Assembly: GCA_014378155.1 (NCBI GenBank)
Contig: JACMOF010000432.1
Coordinates: forward strand, 1-14,720
DNA from: Caulobacter sp.
GTDB taxonomy: Bacteria; Pseudomonadota; Alphaproteobacteria; Caulobacterales; Caulobacteraceae
DNA length: 14,720 nt
Direction of reading: 5' to 3'
The notes beneath the pieces are model-generated. The model was not told the origin of the DNA. It made no database searches and was given only the letters and a program-made list of their open reading frames with translations. Made by a program: the position numbers and the translations under genes. This document shows, one piece after another, positions 6,657-13,917 of this stretch. Position 1 is the stretch's first letter; each line of letters begins with the position of its first letter.

Positions 6657-8171
6657 ATGACCGACTCCACCAGCAAAGAGGGGCCCTTCCGCCCCGAGGC
6701 CCGCAACCCGCGCGGGTTCGCCGACAAGCGGGCCCGCGACCTGCGCGCCGAACGCGCCATCCTGGAAGCCGTCTCGGCCGTCTATGAGCGCTACGGGTTC
6801 GAGGCGCTGGACACCGGGGCCTTCGAATATGCCGACGCGCTTGGCAAGTTCCTGCCCGACAGCGACCGTCCCAACGAAGGCGTCTTCGCCTTGCAGGACG
6901 ACGCGGATCTTGATGGGAAGAATGGGCAGTGGATGGCGCTGCGCTATGACCTGACAGCCCCCCTGGCCCGCTTCGCCGCCCAGAACTGGGAGACCCTGGC
7001 CAAGCCGTTCCGCCGCTATGCCTATGGCCCCGTCTGGCGCAACGAGAAGCCGGGTCCGGGACGGTTCCGCGAGTTCATCCAGTGCGACGCCGACACCGTC
7101 GGCTCGGCCCGCCCCGAGGCCGACGCCGAGATCATCGCCATGGCGGTCGAGGGCCTGCAGGCCGCCGGACTGCCGCGCGGCGCGGCGGTGCTGAAGATCA
7201 ACAATCGCAAGCTGCTCAACGGCCTGCTGACCGCCGCCGGGGTCGAGACCCAAGGCCAGAAGCTCTCCGTGCTGCGCGCGGTCGACAAGCTGGACCGCCT
7301 GGGCGTCGAGGGCGTGCGTTTGCTGCTGGGCGAAGGCCGGCTGGACGAGAGCGGCGCCTTCACCAAGGGCGCGGGCCTGGTCGGCAAGTCGATCGACGCG
7401 GTGTTGGACTTCGTTCAGGCCGGCTCGGGCGGTCGCACCGGGACGCTCGCGAACATCGCCAATGTCATCGGCGGTTCGGCCGAGGGCGACGAGGGGCTGG
7501 AGGAACTGGCCAAGATCGACGCGGCCCTGAAGAGCCTGGGCGTCGACGACGACCAGGCCGTGTTCGAGCCGTCGATCGTGCGCGGGCTTGAATATTACAC
7601 CGGCGCGGTGTTCGAGGCCGAGCTGCTGCTCTCCACCCTCGACGAGAAGGGCCACAAAGTCAGCTTTGGTTCGATCGGCGGCGGCGGTCGCTATGATGAC
7701 CTGGTCGCGCGGTTCACCGGGCAACAGACTCCCGCGACAGGCTTCTCGTTTGGCGTCTCGCGCTTGGCCGCCGCCTTGCGGGCGGCGGGGCGCGAAACGG
7801 GCGTTACGGCGCGGGGGCCAGTGGTGATCATCAATTTCGACCAGGCCCACATGGGCGAGTATTTCGCGGTGGCGGCCGAGTTGCGCCACGCGGGCATCCC
7901 GGCCGAGGTCTATCTCGGATCCTCGGGCATGCGGCCGCAGATGAAATATGCCGACCGCCGGATGGCCCCGGCCGCCATCATGCTGGGCGGCGACGAGATC
8001 GCGGCCGGCACGGTGACCATCAAGGACCTCGACCTGGGCCGCGAACTGGCCTCGGGCGTCGCCGACAACGCCGCCTGGAAGGCCGAGCGGCCGGGCCAGC
8101 AGACCATCCCGCGCGGGGAGTTGGTCGCGGCCGTTAAAACGATTATTGGCCGCAAGATCATCGGGGAATAG
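6657..8171 (+). CDS. hisS: Histidyl-tRNA synthetase, alphaproteobacterial type
   Basis: 504-residue class II aminoacyl-tRNA synthetase that attaches histidine to tRNA-His in the cytoplasm. Substrate-site blocks are ALRYDLTAPLARF near 94-106, motif 2 with WRNEKPGPGRFREFIQ near 127-142, the HisRS signature RGLEYYTGAVFE near 309-320 and motif 3 with GFSFGVSRL near 362-370. The C-terminal anticodon-binding domain begins near GPVVIINF. Motif 2 differs from the RHERPQKGRYRQFHQ type of E. coli HisRS. This divergence belongs to the alphaproteobacterial enzyme, which in Caulobacter charges a tRNA-His lacking the usual G-1. The ATG at 6657 agrees with the conserved N-terminal ARNPRGF block soon after; only a distant AGGA precedes it. 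It is the first gene of the hisS-hisZ-hisG operon, with one base between its stop and the hisZ ATG. Confidence 0.97.
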   Translation: MTDSTSKEGPFRPEARNPRGFADKRARDLRAERAILEAVSAVYERYGFEALDTGAFEYADALGKFLPDSDRPNEGVFALQDDADLDGKNGQWMALRYDLTAPLARFAAQNWETLAKPFRRYAYGPVWRNEKPGPGRFREFIQCDADTVGSARPEADAEIIAMAVEGLQAAGLPRGAAVLKINNRKLLNGLLTAAGVETQGQKLSVLRAVDKLDRLGVEGVRLLLGEGRLDESGAFTKGAGLVGKSIDAVLDFVQAGSGGRTGTLANIANVIGGSAEGDEGLEELAKIDAALKSLGVDDDQAVFEPSIVRGLEYYTGAVFEAELLLSTLDEKGHKVSFGSIGGGGRYDDLVARFTGQQTPATGFSFGVSRLAAALRAAGRETGVTARGPVVIINFDQAHMGEYFAVAAELRHAGIPAEVYLGSSGMRPQMKYADRRMAPAAIMLGGDEIAAGTVTIKDLDLGRELASGVADNAAWKAERPGQQTIPRGELVAAVKTIIGRKIIGE

Positions 8172-8172
8172 C

Positions 8173-9315
8173 ATGAGGCTCGAGCGTTCCATTCCGACGG
8201 AGGCGCTCGACGCCATCCGCGCCCCGCTGCTGACCGCCGGCGCCGCCCCGACCGACGCGCCGGTGCTGCAGCCCCTGGGCCTGCTGCTCGATCTGGCCGG
8301 CGAGGCCATGCGCTCGCGATTGTTCGTGGTCTCGGGCGATGCGAGCGACGAGCTTTGCCTGCGCCCCGACTTCACCGTCGCCATCGCTCGCGCCCACCTC
8401 GAACGGGGCTCTCTGGAAAAGAATGGAGGCGAGGGGCGCTACCTCTATGAAGGCAAGGCGTTCCGCGTCGCGCCGCGCGGCAGCGATCGGGCCGAGGAGT
8501 TCCTGCAGATCGGCGTCGAGGCCTTCGAGGCCGCCGATCCCTCCCAGGCCGACGCCGAGATCGCCGCCCTTGCCTGGGCCTCGGCCGTCGCCGGTGGTCG
8601 CGACGACCTGACCTTGCTGCTGGGCGATGTCGGCCTGTTCGGGGCCTTCGTCGACAGCTTGGGCCTGACCCCGCCGCTGGGGGCGCGGCTGAAGCGCGCC
8701 TTCACCAAGCCGCGGCGGCTCAGGATCGAACTGGAAGGCGGCGCCGCTGTGACCGGCGACCAGAGCCGCATCGCCGCCCTGTTGGCCGGCCTGCCCGAGG
8801 CCGAGGCCTCGGCGGTGCTTCAGGAACTGTGGTCCCTGGCCGGCATCGAGCCGGTGGGCGGCCGCCGGCCCGCCGAGATCGCCCATCGCCTGGTCGAGCG
8901 CGCCCAGGCTGCCAGGGCTGGGTCTCTGTCCACGGACGAAGCCGACGCGGTGCGGGCCTTCCTGGCGGTCAGCGATCGTCCGGGCGCGGCGCTTGACGCC
9001 ATCTCGGCCTTGGGTGGCTCGCAACGCGGGACGCTGGACGCGGCGCTCGATGGCTGGCGCCAACGCCTGGCCGGCATGGCCGCGCGCGGCGCTCCCGAGG
9101 ATCGCATGCGCCTGACCGCCGCCTTCGGCCGGGCGTTTGGCTATTATGACGGCTTCCTGTTCGAGGTGCGCAGCGACGCCTTGGGCGACGACCGGCCCGT
9201 GGCGGCGGGCGGGCGATATGACGGCCTGCTCGCGCGGCTGGGCGGCGCGACCAACACCGGCGCCGTGGGCTGCATGGTGCGCCCGGCGCGAGCCTATGCG
9301 GGAGGCGGCGAATGA
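8173..9315 (+). CDS. hisZ: ATP phosphoribosyltransferase regulatory subunit HisZ
   Basis: 380-residue HisRS-like protein without synthetase activity that binds HisG and is needed for its activity and histidine feedback in organisms with HisZ. It keeps the class II fold marks, for example LCLRPDFTVAIARAHL near 61-76, GKAFRVAPRGSDRAEEFLQIGVEAF near 92-117 and the late block RPVAAGGRYDGLLARLG, but lacks the HisRS signature RGLxYYTG and the anticodon-binding domain. The ATG at 8173 follows the hisS stop after one base and has GGGGA five bases upstream; an in-frame TTG at 8146 lies inside hisS and is unlikely. Its stop overlaps the hisG start by four bases (ATGA), so translation is probably coupled. 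Confidence 0.94.
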   Translation: MRLERSIPTEALDAIRAPLLTAGAAPTDAPVLQPLGLLLDLAGEAMRSRLFVVSGDASDELCLRPDFTVAIARAHLERGSLEKNGGEGRYLYEGKAFRVAPRGSDRAEEFLQIGVEAFEAADPSQADAEIAALAWASAVAGGRDDLTLLLGDVGLFGAFVDSLGLTPPLGARLKRAFTKPRRLRIELEGGAAVTGDQSRIAALLAGLPEAEASAVLQELWSLAGIEPVGGRRPAEIAHRLVERAQAARAGSLSTDEADAVRAFLAVSDRPGAALDAISALGGSQRGTLDAALDGWRQRLAGMAARGAPEDRMRLTAAFGRAFGYYDGFLFEVRSDALGDDRPVAAGGRYDGLLARLGGATNTGAVGCMVRPARAYAGGGE

Positions 9316-10271
9316 CTGCTCCGATGATCTTCGCCATCCCTTCCAAGGGTCGGCTAAAGGACCAGGTCGAAGACTGGCTGGCCGATTGCGGCTTCAGGCT
9401 GGAGATGTCGGGCGGTTCGCGCGGCTACAGCGCCGAACTTTCCGGCCTGCCGGGGGTTTCGGTGCGGTTGCTGTCGGCCGGCGACATCGCGGCCGGACTT
9501 GATAGCGGCGAGCTGCACCTGGGCGTTACCGGCGAGGACCTGCTGCGCGAGCGCGGCGAGGACATGGACAGCCGGGTCATGTTGCTGCGCGCCCTGGGCT
9601 TTGGCCGCGCCGACCTGGTGGTCACCGCCCCCAAGAGCTGGCTGGACGTCGATTCGATGGCGGATATCGACGAGGTCGGCCATGCGCATCTCGCAAAGAC
9701 GGGCCGCCGGCTGCGTGTGGCCACCAAATACGTCACCCAGACCCGCGCCTTCTTCGCCCGCCATGGCGTGGCCGACTATCGCATCGTCGAGAGCAGCGGC
9801 GCCACCGAGGGCGCTCCCGCAGCAGGGGCGGCTGAACTGGTCGTCGACATCACCACGACAGGCGCCACCCTGGCGGCCAATGGCCTGAAGATCCTGGCCG
9901 ACGGGGTAATCCTCAAGAGCCAGGCCCAACTGACCGCCTCGCTGATCACGCCTTGGACCCCCGGGCAGATGGACAGCCTGCGGCGACTGCTATCGGTGGT
10001 CGAGGCAAAGGGCCGGGCCCGCACCTTGGCCACCCTGGTCTGGCCCGCCGAGCAGGACGCCGCCGGTCAGGCCGCGGTCGCGCCCTTCGTTGGCCAAGGC
10101 GCGCGCCGGGCCAATGCTGCCTTGCTGGCGACCGCCGACCTGTTCGAAGCCGCCGCCGCCCTGGGCGCCGCTGGGGTCGAGCCGGTGACGGTGTCGCGGC
10201 CAGACTATGTCTTCGAGTCGCGCTCGGCGGTTCTAGATGCGCTCAAGTCACGACTAGCCGCGCATATTTAA
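9312..10271 (+). CDS. hisG: ATP phosphoribosyltransferase catalytic subunit HisG with C-terminal extension
   Basis: 319-residue enzyme joining ATP and PRPP, the first step of histidine synthesis. The periplasmic-binding-protein-like catalytic core spans about 1-212: IPSKGRL at the N-terminus, ATKYVTQT near 137-144, SSGATEGAPAAGAAELV near 161-177 and the PRPP loop DITTTGATLAANGL near 179-192. About 105 further residues follow. Short HisG that depends on HisZ normally stops near 200-230 residues, while long HisG carries a C-terminal regulatory domain and has no HisZ. The tail LFEAAAALGAAGVEPVTVS resembles the end of that regulatory domain (compare LFWETMEKLKALGASSILV in E. coli), so a degenerate domain may persist beside HisZ. 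The ATG overlaps the hisZ stop. It is the last gene of the operon. Confidence 0.95.
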   Translation: MTAPMIFAIPSKGRLKDQVEDWLADCGFRLEMSGGSRGYSAELSGLPGVSVRLLSAGDIAAGLDSGELHLGVTGEDLLRERGEDMDSRVMLLRALGFGRADLVVTAPKSWLDVDSMADIDEVGHAHLAKTGRRLRVATKYVTQTRAFFARHGVADYRIVESSGATEGAPAAGAAELVVDITTTGATLAANGLKILADGVILKSQAQLTASLITPWTPGQMDSLRRLLSVVEAKGRARTLATLVWPAEQDAAGQAAVAPFVGQGARRANAALLATADLFEAAAALGAAGVEPVTVSRPDYVFESRSAVLDALKSRLAAHI

Positions 10272-10508
10272 CATCGGCGTCAAAAATATCATATGAGAAC
10301 AGTGGTAAGTTTGACTGGGTGGTCCAATCTATCGGGATTGTGTCAAAAATATTCCAACGCCTTGCGGATTCACGATCGTTACCGTTGACACCATCTCGGT
10401 TTTGCCGTTTCTAGCCCTTGCAAGGAAGAAACGAGCCCAAAAGAGAGCTCCCTTCCTTCGGCGTTTCGGGGAGGAAACGCCCACCTAGATCGAATGATCA
10501 AGAAATAG
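10272..10508 (+). ncRNA. AT-rich intergenic stretch with a possible small RNA
   Basis: No protein gene is recognised between the hisG stop and the first terminator-like stem. The stretch is much richer in A and T than its surroundings near 10265-10360 and contains an 11-base direct repeat, GTCAAAAATAT, at 10279-10289 and 10342-10352. A TTGACA at 10385-10390 with a poor -10 (TTTCTA at 10408) could start a transcript near 10420 running to the stem at 10509-10545. That transcript would hold a pyrimidine-rich stretch CUCCCUUCCUU and a perfect 8-bp hairpin, GGCGTTTC/GAAACGCC at 10460-10481, showing GGGGAG in its loop. The small RNA is a hypothesis only. Confidence 0.25.
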
Positions 10509-10545
10509 CCAAACCCGCCGCGATTATCCCCCGCGGCGGGTTTGG
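10509..10545. terminator. Terminator-like stem downstream of hisG
   Basis: Perfect 14-bp inverted repeat, CCAAACCCGCCGCG (10509-10522) and CGCGGCGGGTTTGG (10532-10545), with a nine-base loop. A GC-rich core with AAA/TTT at the ends is the usual form of bidirectional terminators in GC-rich genomes. The T-run is short (TTT), so termination may be partial. It lies 237 bases past the hisG stop. Confidence 0.65.
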
Positions 10546-10584
10546 TGTATCTGGATCCGGTTTCTATTTTTTGACAGACTTGAC

Positions 10585-10617
10585 AAAAAGGCGGCTTCGC
10601 ATGGAGCCGCCTTTTTT
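10585..10617. terminator. Bidirectional intrinsic terminator
   Basis: AAAAAGGCGGCT (10585-10596) pairs with AGCCGCCTTTTT (10605-10616), extended inward by one G-U and one C-G pair to a GCAT loop. Six T follow the stem on the plus strand and five on the minus strand, so it can stop transcripts from both the his operon and the convergent copper operon, whose last stop codon lies 89 bases away. Confidence 0.88.
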
Positions 10618-10621
10618 CCTT

Positions 10622-10694
10622 TCGGGGACATGCGCTTGTGCGTGTCCCCAGATCTCGGGCGCGGGTGGGGACACGCACAAGTGCATGTCCCCGA
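10622..10694. repeat. REP-like inverted pair (BIME-type) with GGGGACA/TGTCCCC ends
   Basis: Two 28-base arms (10622-10649 and 10667-10694) are inverted copies with a single mismatch, separated by 17 bases. Each half is itself a hairpin, GGGGACATGC with GCGTGTCCCC, having one wobble position. Short palindromes bounded by GGGGACA and TGTCCCC are typical of REP elements moved by RAYT (TnpA-REP) transposases, and paired inverted REPs form a BIME. The element sits between the 3' end of the copper chaperone gene and the shared terminator. No transposase gene is in the window. Confidence 0.65.
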
Positions 10695-10705
10695 CGGTAA
10701 GTCCC

Positions 10706-11212
10706 TCAATGCTCGTGCATCCCCGCCATCCCCGCCATCGGGTCGGCTGCAGCCTTCGGTGGCCCGGCCTCGACCGAAAGGTCGATCCTCATTCGGCGGC
10801 CGTCTTCGAACACCAGGGTCACCGGCGTCTTGCCGCCCGGCGCCTGGGCCTTGGTCAGGCCCATCAGCATCACGTGGTAGCCGCCGGGCGCGAACGCGAC
10901 CTGGGCGCCCGGGACGACCGCAACGCCGCCGGTCACCGCGCGCATCGACGAAACGCCGTTCTTCATCAGGCTCTGGTGCAGGGTGATCGACCGCGCGGCG
11001 GAGCTTTCGATCGACACCAGCTTGATCGGCTTGGCGCCGACATTGGCCAGGGTGAAATAGCCGACGCCGTTCATGCCGGCGGCGGCGGGGCGAGTCCACG
11101 GGCGCTGCACCGCGATGCCGCCGAGGCGATAGTCGCCGGCGGCGGCCGGAGCGGCCTGGGCCAGGGTGGCAAGGGTCAGGGCGGCGAGGGCGGTCAGGGC
11201 AAGGCGACGCAT
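10706..11212 (-). CDS. Periplasmic copper chaperone, PCuAC family
   Basis: 168-residue secreted protein with a signal peptide ending near LAQAAPA (residues 1 to about 22). The cupredoxin-like PCuAC domain carries the Cu(I) ligands of the H-x10-M-x21/22-H-x-M motif: His79, Met90, His113 and Met115, with Met83 and Met117 nearby, in ITLHQSLMK and GGYHVMLMGL. The tail MAGMAGMHEH adds further Met/His ligands. Family members hold Cu(I) in the periplasm and deliver it to the CuA site of cytochrome c oxidase, often with Sco. The ATG at 11212 has GAGAG seven bases upstream and is followed at once by the signal peptide; the in-frame TTG at 11230 overlapping the preceding stop is less likely. It is the last gene of the copper operon, 14 bases after the DUF1775 gene. 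Confidence 0.93.
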   Translation of the reverse strand: MRRLALTALAALTLATLAQAAPAAAGDYRLGGIAVQRPWTRPAAAGMNGVGYFTLANVGAKPIKLVSIESSAARSITLHQSLMKNGVSSMRAVTGGVAVVPGAQVAFAPGGYHVMLMGLTKAQAPGGKTPVTLVFEDGRRMRIDLSVEAGPPKAAADPMAGMAGMHEH

Positions 11213-11226
11213 GGGAGGTCTCTCGA

Positions 11227-11742
11227 TCAAGGTTTCATGCCGGGCATGTCGGCGGGCGTGGCGGGCGTGGCGGGGGTCAGGTGGACCACCGGCGCCGGAC
11301 GGGTCAACTTTTCACCGGGGCGTTGCGAGTCGGGGACCTCGGTCCACTGGCTCTCGCCATGCTCGCACGTCTGGACGACGGGGAAGACCAAGTCGCCGGG
11401 CGTGGCCGGCAGCTTCATCAGCACGGCGAAGTCGTCGAACTGGTCGTCGGTCAGGCGGCCCGTCCAACTCACCGAGGTCGTGCGCCGCTTGGCGGGGTCG
11501 GCGTCGTCGGTCTTCTCGATGACGATCGTCCAGCCCGTCTTGGGTTGCGGTCGAGCCGAGGCCACGGCGTCGGGGATCTCGACCCGCAGGCTCAGTGTGG
11601 CGTCGCCTGCCGCGCAGGCGTGGCCCACCCGGAAGGCGATGGCCGAATAGGACCCGGACTTGGCCTCGCCCGGCGCAGCGACCACGTGGGCGGCGGCGGG
11701 AAGCGGCGCCAGCAGGGCGGCGAGAAGGATGAGATTGCGCAT
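11227..11742 (-). CDS. YcnI-like DUF1775 copper-binding protein
   Basis: 171-residue exported protein. The signal peptide ends in LPAAA, leaving His19 as the first residue of the mature protein (HVVAAPGEAKSGSY). An N-terminal His is the Cu(II) ligand of YcnI, together with a conserved Glu and Trp; Glu26 and Trp71 (in KTGWT) are present here, as is the FRVGHAC block near 37-43. The Met/Pro-rich tail ends in DMPGMKP. Unlike Bacillus YcnI, no C-terminal membrane anchor is visible, so it should be free in the periplasm. The ATG has AGGGAG six bases upstream, and the gene starts ten bases after the TonB receptor stop. DUF1775 next to PCuAC is a frequent copper pairing; the likely role is to bind copper arriving through the receptor and pass it to PCuAC. 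Confidence 0.9.
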   Translation of the reverse strand: MRNLILLAALLAPLPAAAHVVAAPGEAKSGSYSAIAFRVGHACAAGDATLSLRVEIPDAVASARPQPKTGWTIVIEKTDDADPAKRRTTSVSWTGRLTDDQFDDFAVLMKLPATPGDLVFPVVQTCEHGESQWTEVPDSQRPGEKLTRPAPVVHLTPATPATPADMPGMKP

Positions 11743-11752
11743 GTGAATCTCC

Positions 11753-13846
11753 CTAGAACTTGCCGGTGACGCCGACGAACACCCCGCGCCCGTCGCCGGG
11801 CCAGAAGGCGGCGGTGGAATTGTCGGGCGCGCCGGGCAGGGCGGTCGAGACGGTGGTGGCGGTCACCGACGGATTGACGGTCGAGACATAACGTTTGTCG
11901 GTCAAGTTCCGGGCGTCGAGGAACAGGGTGACCTTGTCGCGGGTGTAGCCGGCGCTCAGCGAGGCGATAGCGTAGTCGGGCGCGCGGACCTTGTTCTGAT
12001 AGTCGACCAGCACGCCGCGCGGTGACCATTCCACCGATGGGGCCAAGAACCAGCCGGCCGGGTGGTCGTATTTCAGCTCGGCGCGGTAGAGGTGCACGGG
12101 CACGACGGGCAGGCGGTGGTCCCTGAACTGAGCATCGCCGTCGAACCGGAAGTCCGACCACGCATAGGTCTGGCGCAGCCGCAGGCGCGGGGCGATCCGC
12201 CAGTCCAGGCCGGCTTCCAGCCCCTGGTGATAGGTCTTGTCGGCGTTGAAGGTGGCGGCCGGGTGGGCCTGATCGACCACGAAGCTCAGCAGTTCGTGCG
12301 TCAACTGGGCGCGATACAGGGCCACGTCCCAGGCGAAGGCCCCGCGCCGGCCCCGCGCCCCGACCTCGCCGGTCCAGGCCGTTTGCGGGACCACCGGCGC
12401 GAAACCCGCCGCCGCAGTCGGCGAAAAAGCCCCGAAATTGGGCGGCTCCACCGAGCGGGTCAGGTTGGCGAACAACTGCGAGTCCTGGTCGGCCTGGAAC
12501 AGCATACCCAGGCGCGGGGCGAACCAGTCATAGTCGCGGCTTTCGGTCAGGTCGAAGCCGCCGGTCGGCAGCTTGTAGCTCTGATATTCGCGCGAGGCCG
12601 TGCCGTAGGTCCCGCCGGCCACCAGGGCCAGGCGCGGGGTCACGAACAGCCGGCCCTCGGCGAAGGCGTCAAGGGCTTTGGCGTTCTGCCGTGAATAGGC
12701 GGCGGGCGCGCCGTGCGAGCCGTGCAGATTGACCCACTGGCGGGCGTCCAGGTCGCCGATGCGATACGACAGGCCCGCGAACAGGTCGGCGGCCATGTCG
12801 CCGACTTGACCGGTCCAGTCCAGGCGACCGAAGGCCCCGAAATTTCGGCTCTCCTGATCCACGACCTGGAAGATCGGGTGGTCCAGGTCGCGCCAGGCCC
12901 CATAGACCCCGCCCTCGAACACCGTGGTCGGCGACAACCGCCATGTGGTCTGCAGGCTGGTCCGGGCGTTGCGCATGTTGCGCCCGTAATTGTTGGAGAG
13001 GTTGTTGACCGGGGCATAGTAGTTCGCCCGGGTGGGGTCGTGCAGGGCGTTGTTGAGGGTCAGGGCGCCGGCCAGTTGCTGGCGGAGATCGGCTCCGGAC
13101 AGATAAAGCCGCACCTCGCGATCCTCGCCGAAGCTGTGGCCGAGATTGGCCGACAGCCGGGCGGCCGAGGCGTTGCTCTGCTGGCGATACCCGTCGCTGT
13201 TCATCAAGGTGGCCCCGACGAAAACGTCGTCGTCGCCGAAGGTCCGCGCCACCTCGCCATGGATCCGCGCGGCGCCGAACGCCCCGCCCTCGACCCGCAG
13301 CAAGGTGTCGGCGCCGGCTGACTTGCCGGTGGGGGTGACGAAATTGATCGCCCCGCCCAGCAGCGCCCCGCCGAACCGCAGGGCGTTGCCGCCCTTGTAG
13401 ACCTCGGTATAGCGCGCCAGCAGCGGGTCGATCAGCTGGTAGTCGCCAAAGCCGTCGGCCTCGTTCAGCGGCACGCCGTCCTGGGCCAGCATCGTGCCGC
13501 GATTGTGACTGCTGTTGCCGATCCCCGAGCCGCGGATCGACAGGCGGGTGTCCTCGCCGAACTTCTTCTGGGCGAAGACGCCGGGCACGTCGCGCACGAC
13601 GTCGTTGAGGCCAACGGCGTAGCGGTTGGCATAGGCCTCGGACGAGACCACGGCCACGGCGCCGGGGGTTTCCGACAGGCGCTTGCGGGACTGGGCGACC
13701 ACGGGCGGGTCCTCCGGATCGGGGCGGGCGCTGACCAGCACGGAATCGACGGTGTGCTGGTCGTCGGCCCAGGCGGCGCTGGTGATGGCGGAGAGCGCGC
13801 AGAGCGCGGCGCCGGCCGCGAGGGCCAGGCGTAAGGATTTCGGCAT
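11753..13846 (-). CDS. TonB-dependent outer-membrane receptor of the copper operon
   Basis: 697-residue outer-membrane receptor. The signal peptide MPKSLRLALAAGAALCALSA ends near AWA at residue 27, and a TonB-box-like TVDSVLVSA follows near 32-40. The plug has the usual VPGVF, LSIRGSG, QDGVPLNEADG and YTEVYKGG elements, ending near GGAINFVTPTG; the barrel runs to the terminal GKF. The frame stays open upstream to 14092, but the ATG at 13846 begins the signal peptide and the longer form would overlap the preceding gene. It lies ten bases before the DUF1775 gene and 71 after the DUF2946 gene. That context implies copper, or a copper complex, as substrate; the barrel sequence alone does not prove it. 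It resembles FecA-like receptors more than the CxxxM-type OprC copper receptor, as far as can be seen. Confidence 0.92.
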   Translation of the reverse strand: MPKSLRLALAAGAALCALSAITSAAWADDQHTVDSVLVSARPDPEDPPVVAQSRKRLSETPGAVAVVSSEAYANRYAVGLNDVVRDVPGVFAQKKFGEDTRLSIRGSGIGNSSHNRGTMLAQDGVPLNEADGFGDYQLIDPLLARYTEVYKGGNALRFGGALLGGAINFVTPTGKSAGADTLLRVEGGAFGAARIHGEVARTFGDDDVFVGATLMNSDGYRQQSNASAARLSANLGHSFGEDREVRLYLSGADLRQQLAGALTLNNALHDPTRANYYAPVNNLSNNYGRNMRNARTSLQTTWRLSPTTVFEGGVYGAWRDLDHPIFQVVDQESRNFGAFGRLDWTGQVGDMAADLFAGLSYRIGDLDARQWVNLHGSHGAPAAYSRQNAKALDAFAEGRLFVTPRLALVAGGTYGTASREYQSYKLPTGGFDLTESRDYDWFAPRLGMLFQADQDSQLFANLTRSVEPPNFGAFSPTAAAGFAPVVPQTAWTGEVGARGRRGAFAWDVALYRAQLTHELLSFVVDQAHPAATFNADKTYHQGLEAGLDWRIAPRLRLRQTYAWSDFRFDGDAQFRDHRLPVVPVHLYRAELKYDHPAGWFLAPSVEWSPRGVLVDYQNKVRAPDYAIASLSAGYTRDKVTLFLDARNLTDKRYVSTVNPSVTATTVSTALPGAPDNSTAAFWPGDGRGVFVGVTGKF

Positions 13847-13872
13847 GAAAGACTTGAGCCCCAAGAACGTGA

Positions 13873-13886
13873 CGGCGCGCGCGCCG
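13873..13886. repeat. 14-base perfect palindrome between the DUF2946 and receptor genes
   Basis: CGGCGCGCGCGCCG reads the same on both strands and lies in the 71-base gap upstream of the receptor ATG. It could form a short stem in the transcript or be a by-product of high GC. No function is claimed. Confidence 0.3.
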
Positions 13887-13917
13887 GCCTTCTCGGCCTG
13901 GCGCGCGGTGCGAAAAG

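Noticed and set aside
6599..6787. Short plus-strand frame starting before hisS and overlapping it
   Set aside because: It overlaps the HisRS coding region in another frame and has an Arg/Pro-rich low-information product; the His-rich ORF at 6400 is a better leader candidate.
6540..8384. 614-codon open frame on the minus strand opposite hisS and hisZ
   Set aside because: The opposite strand encodes complete HisRS and HisZ with all motifs; this frame shows no domain and arises from codon bias.
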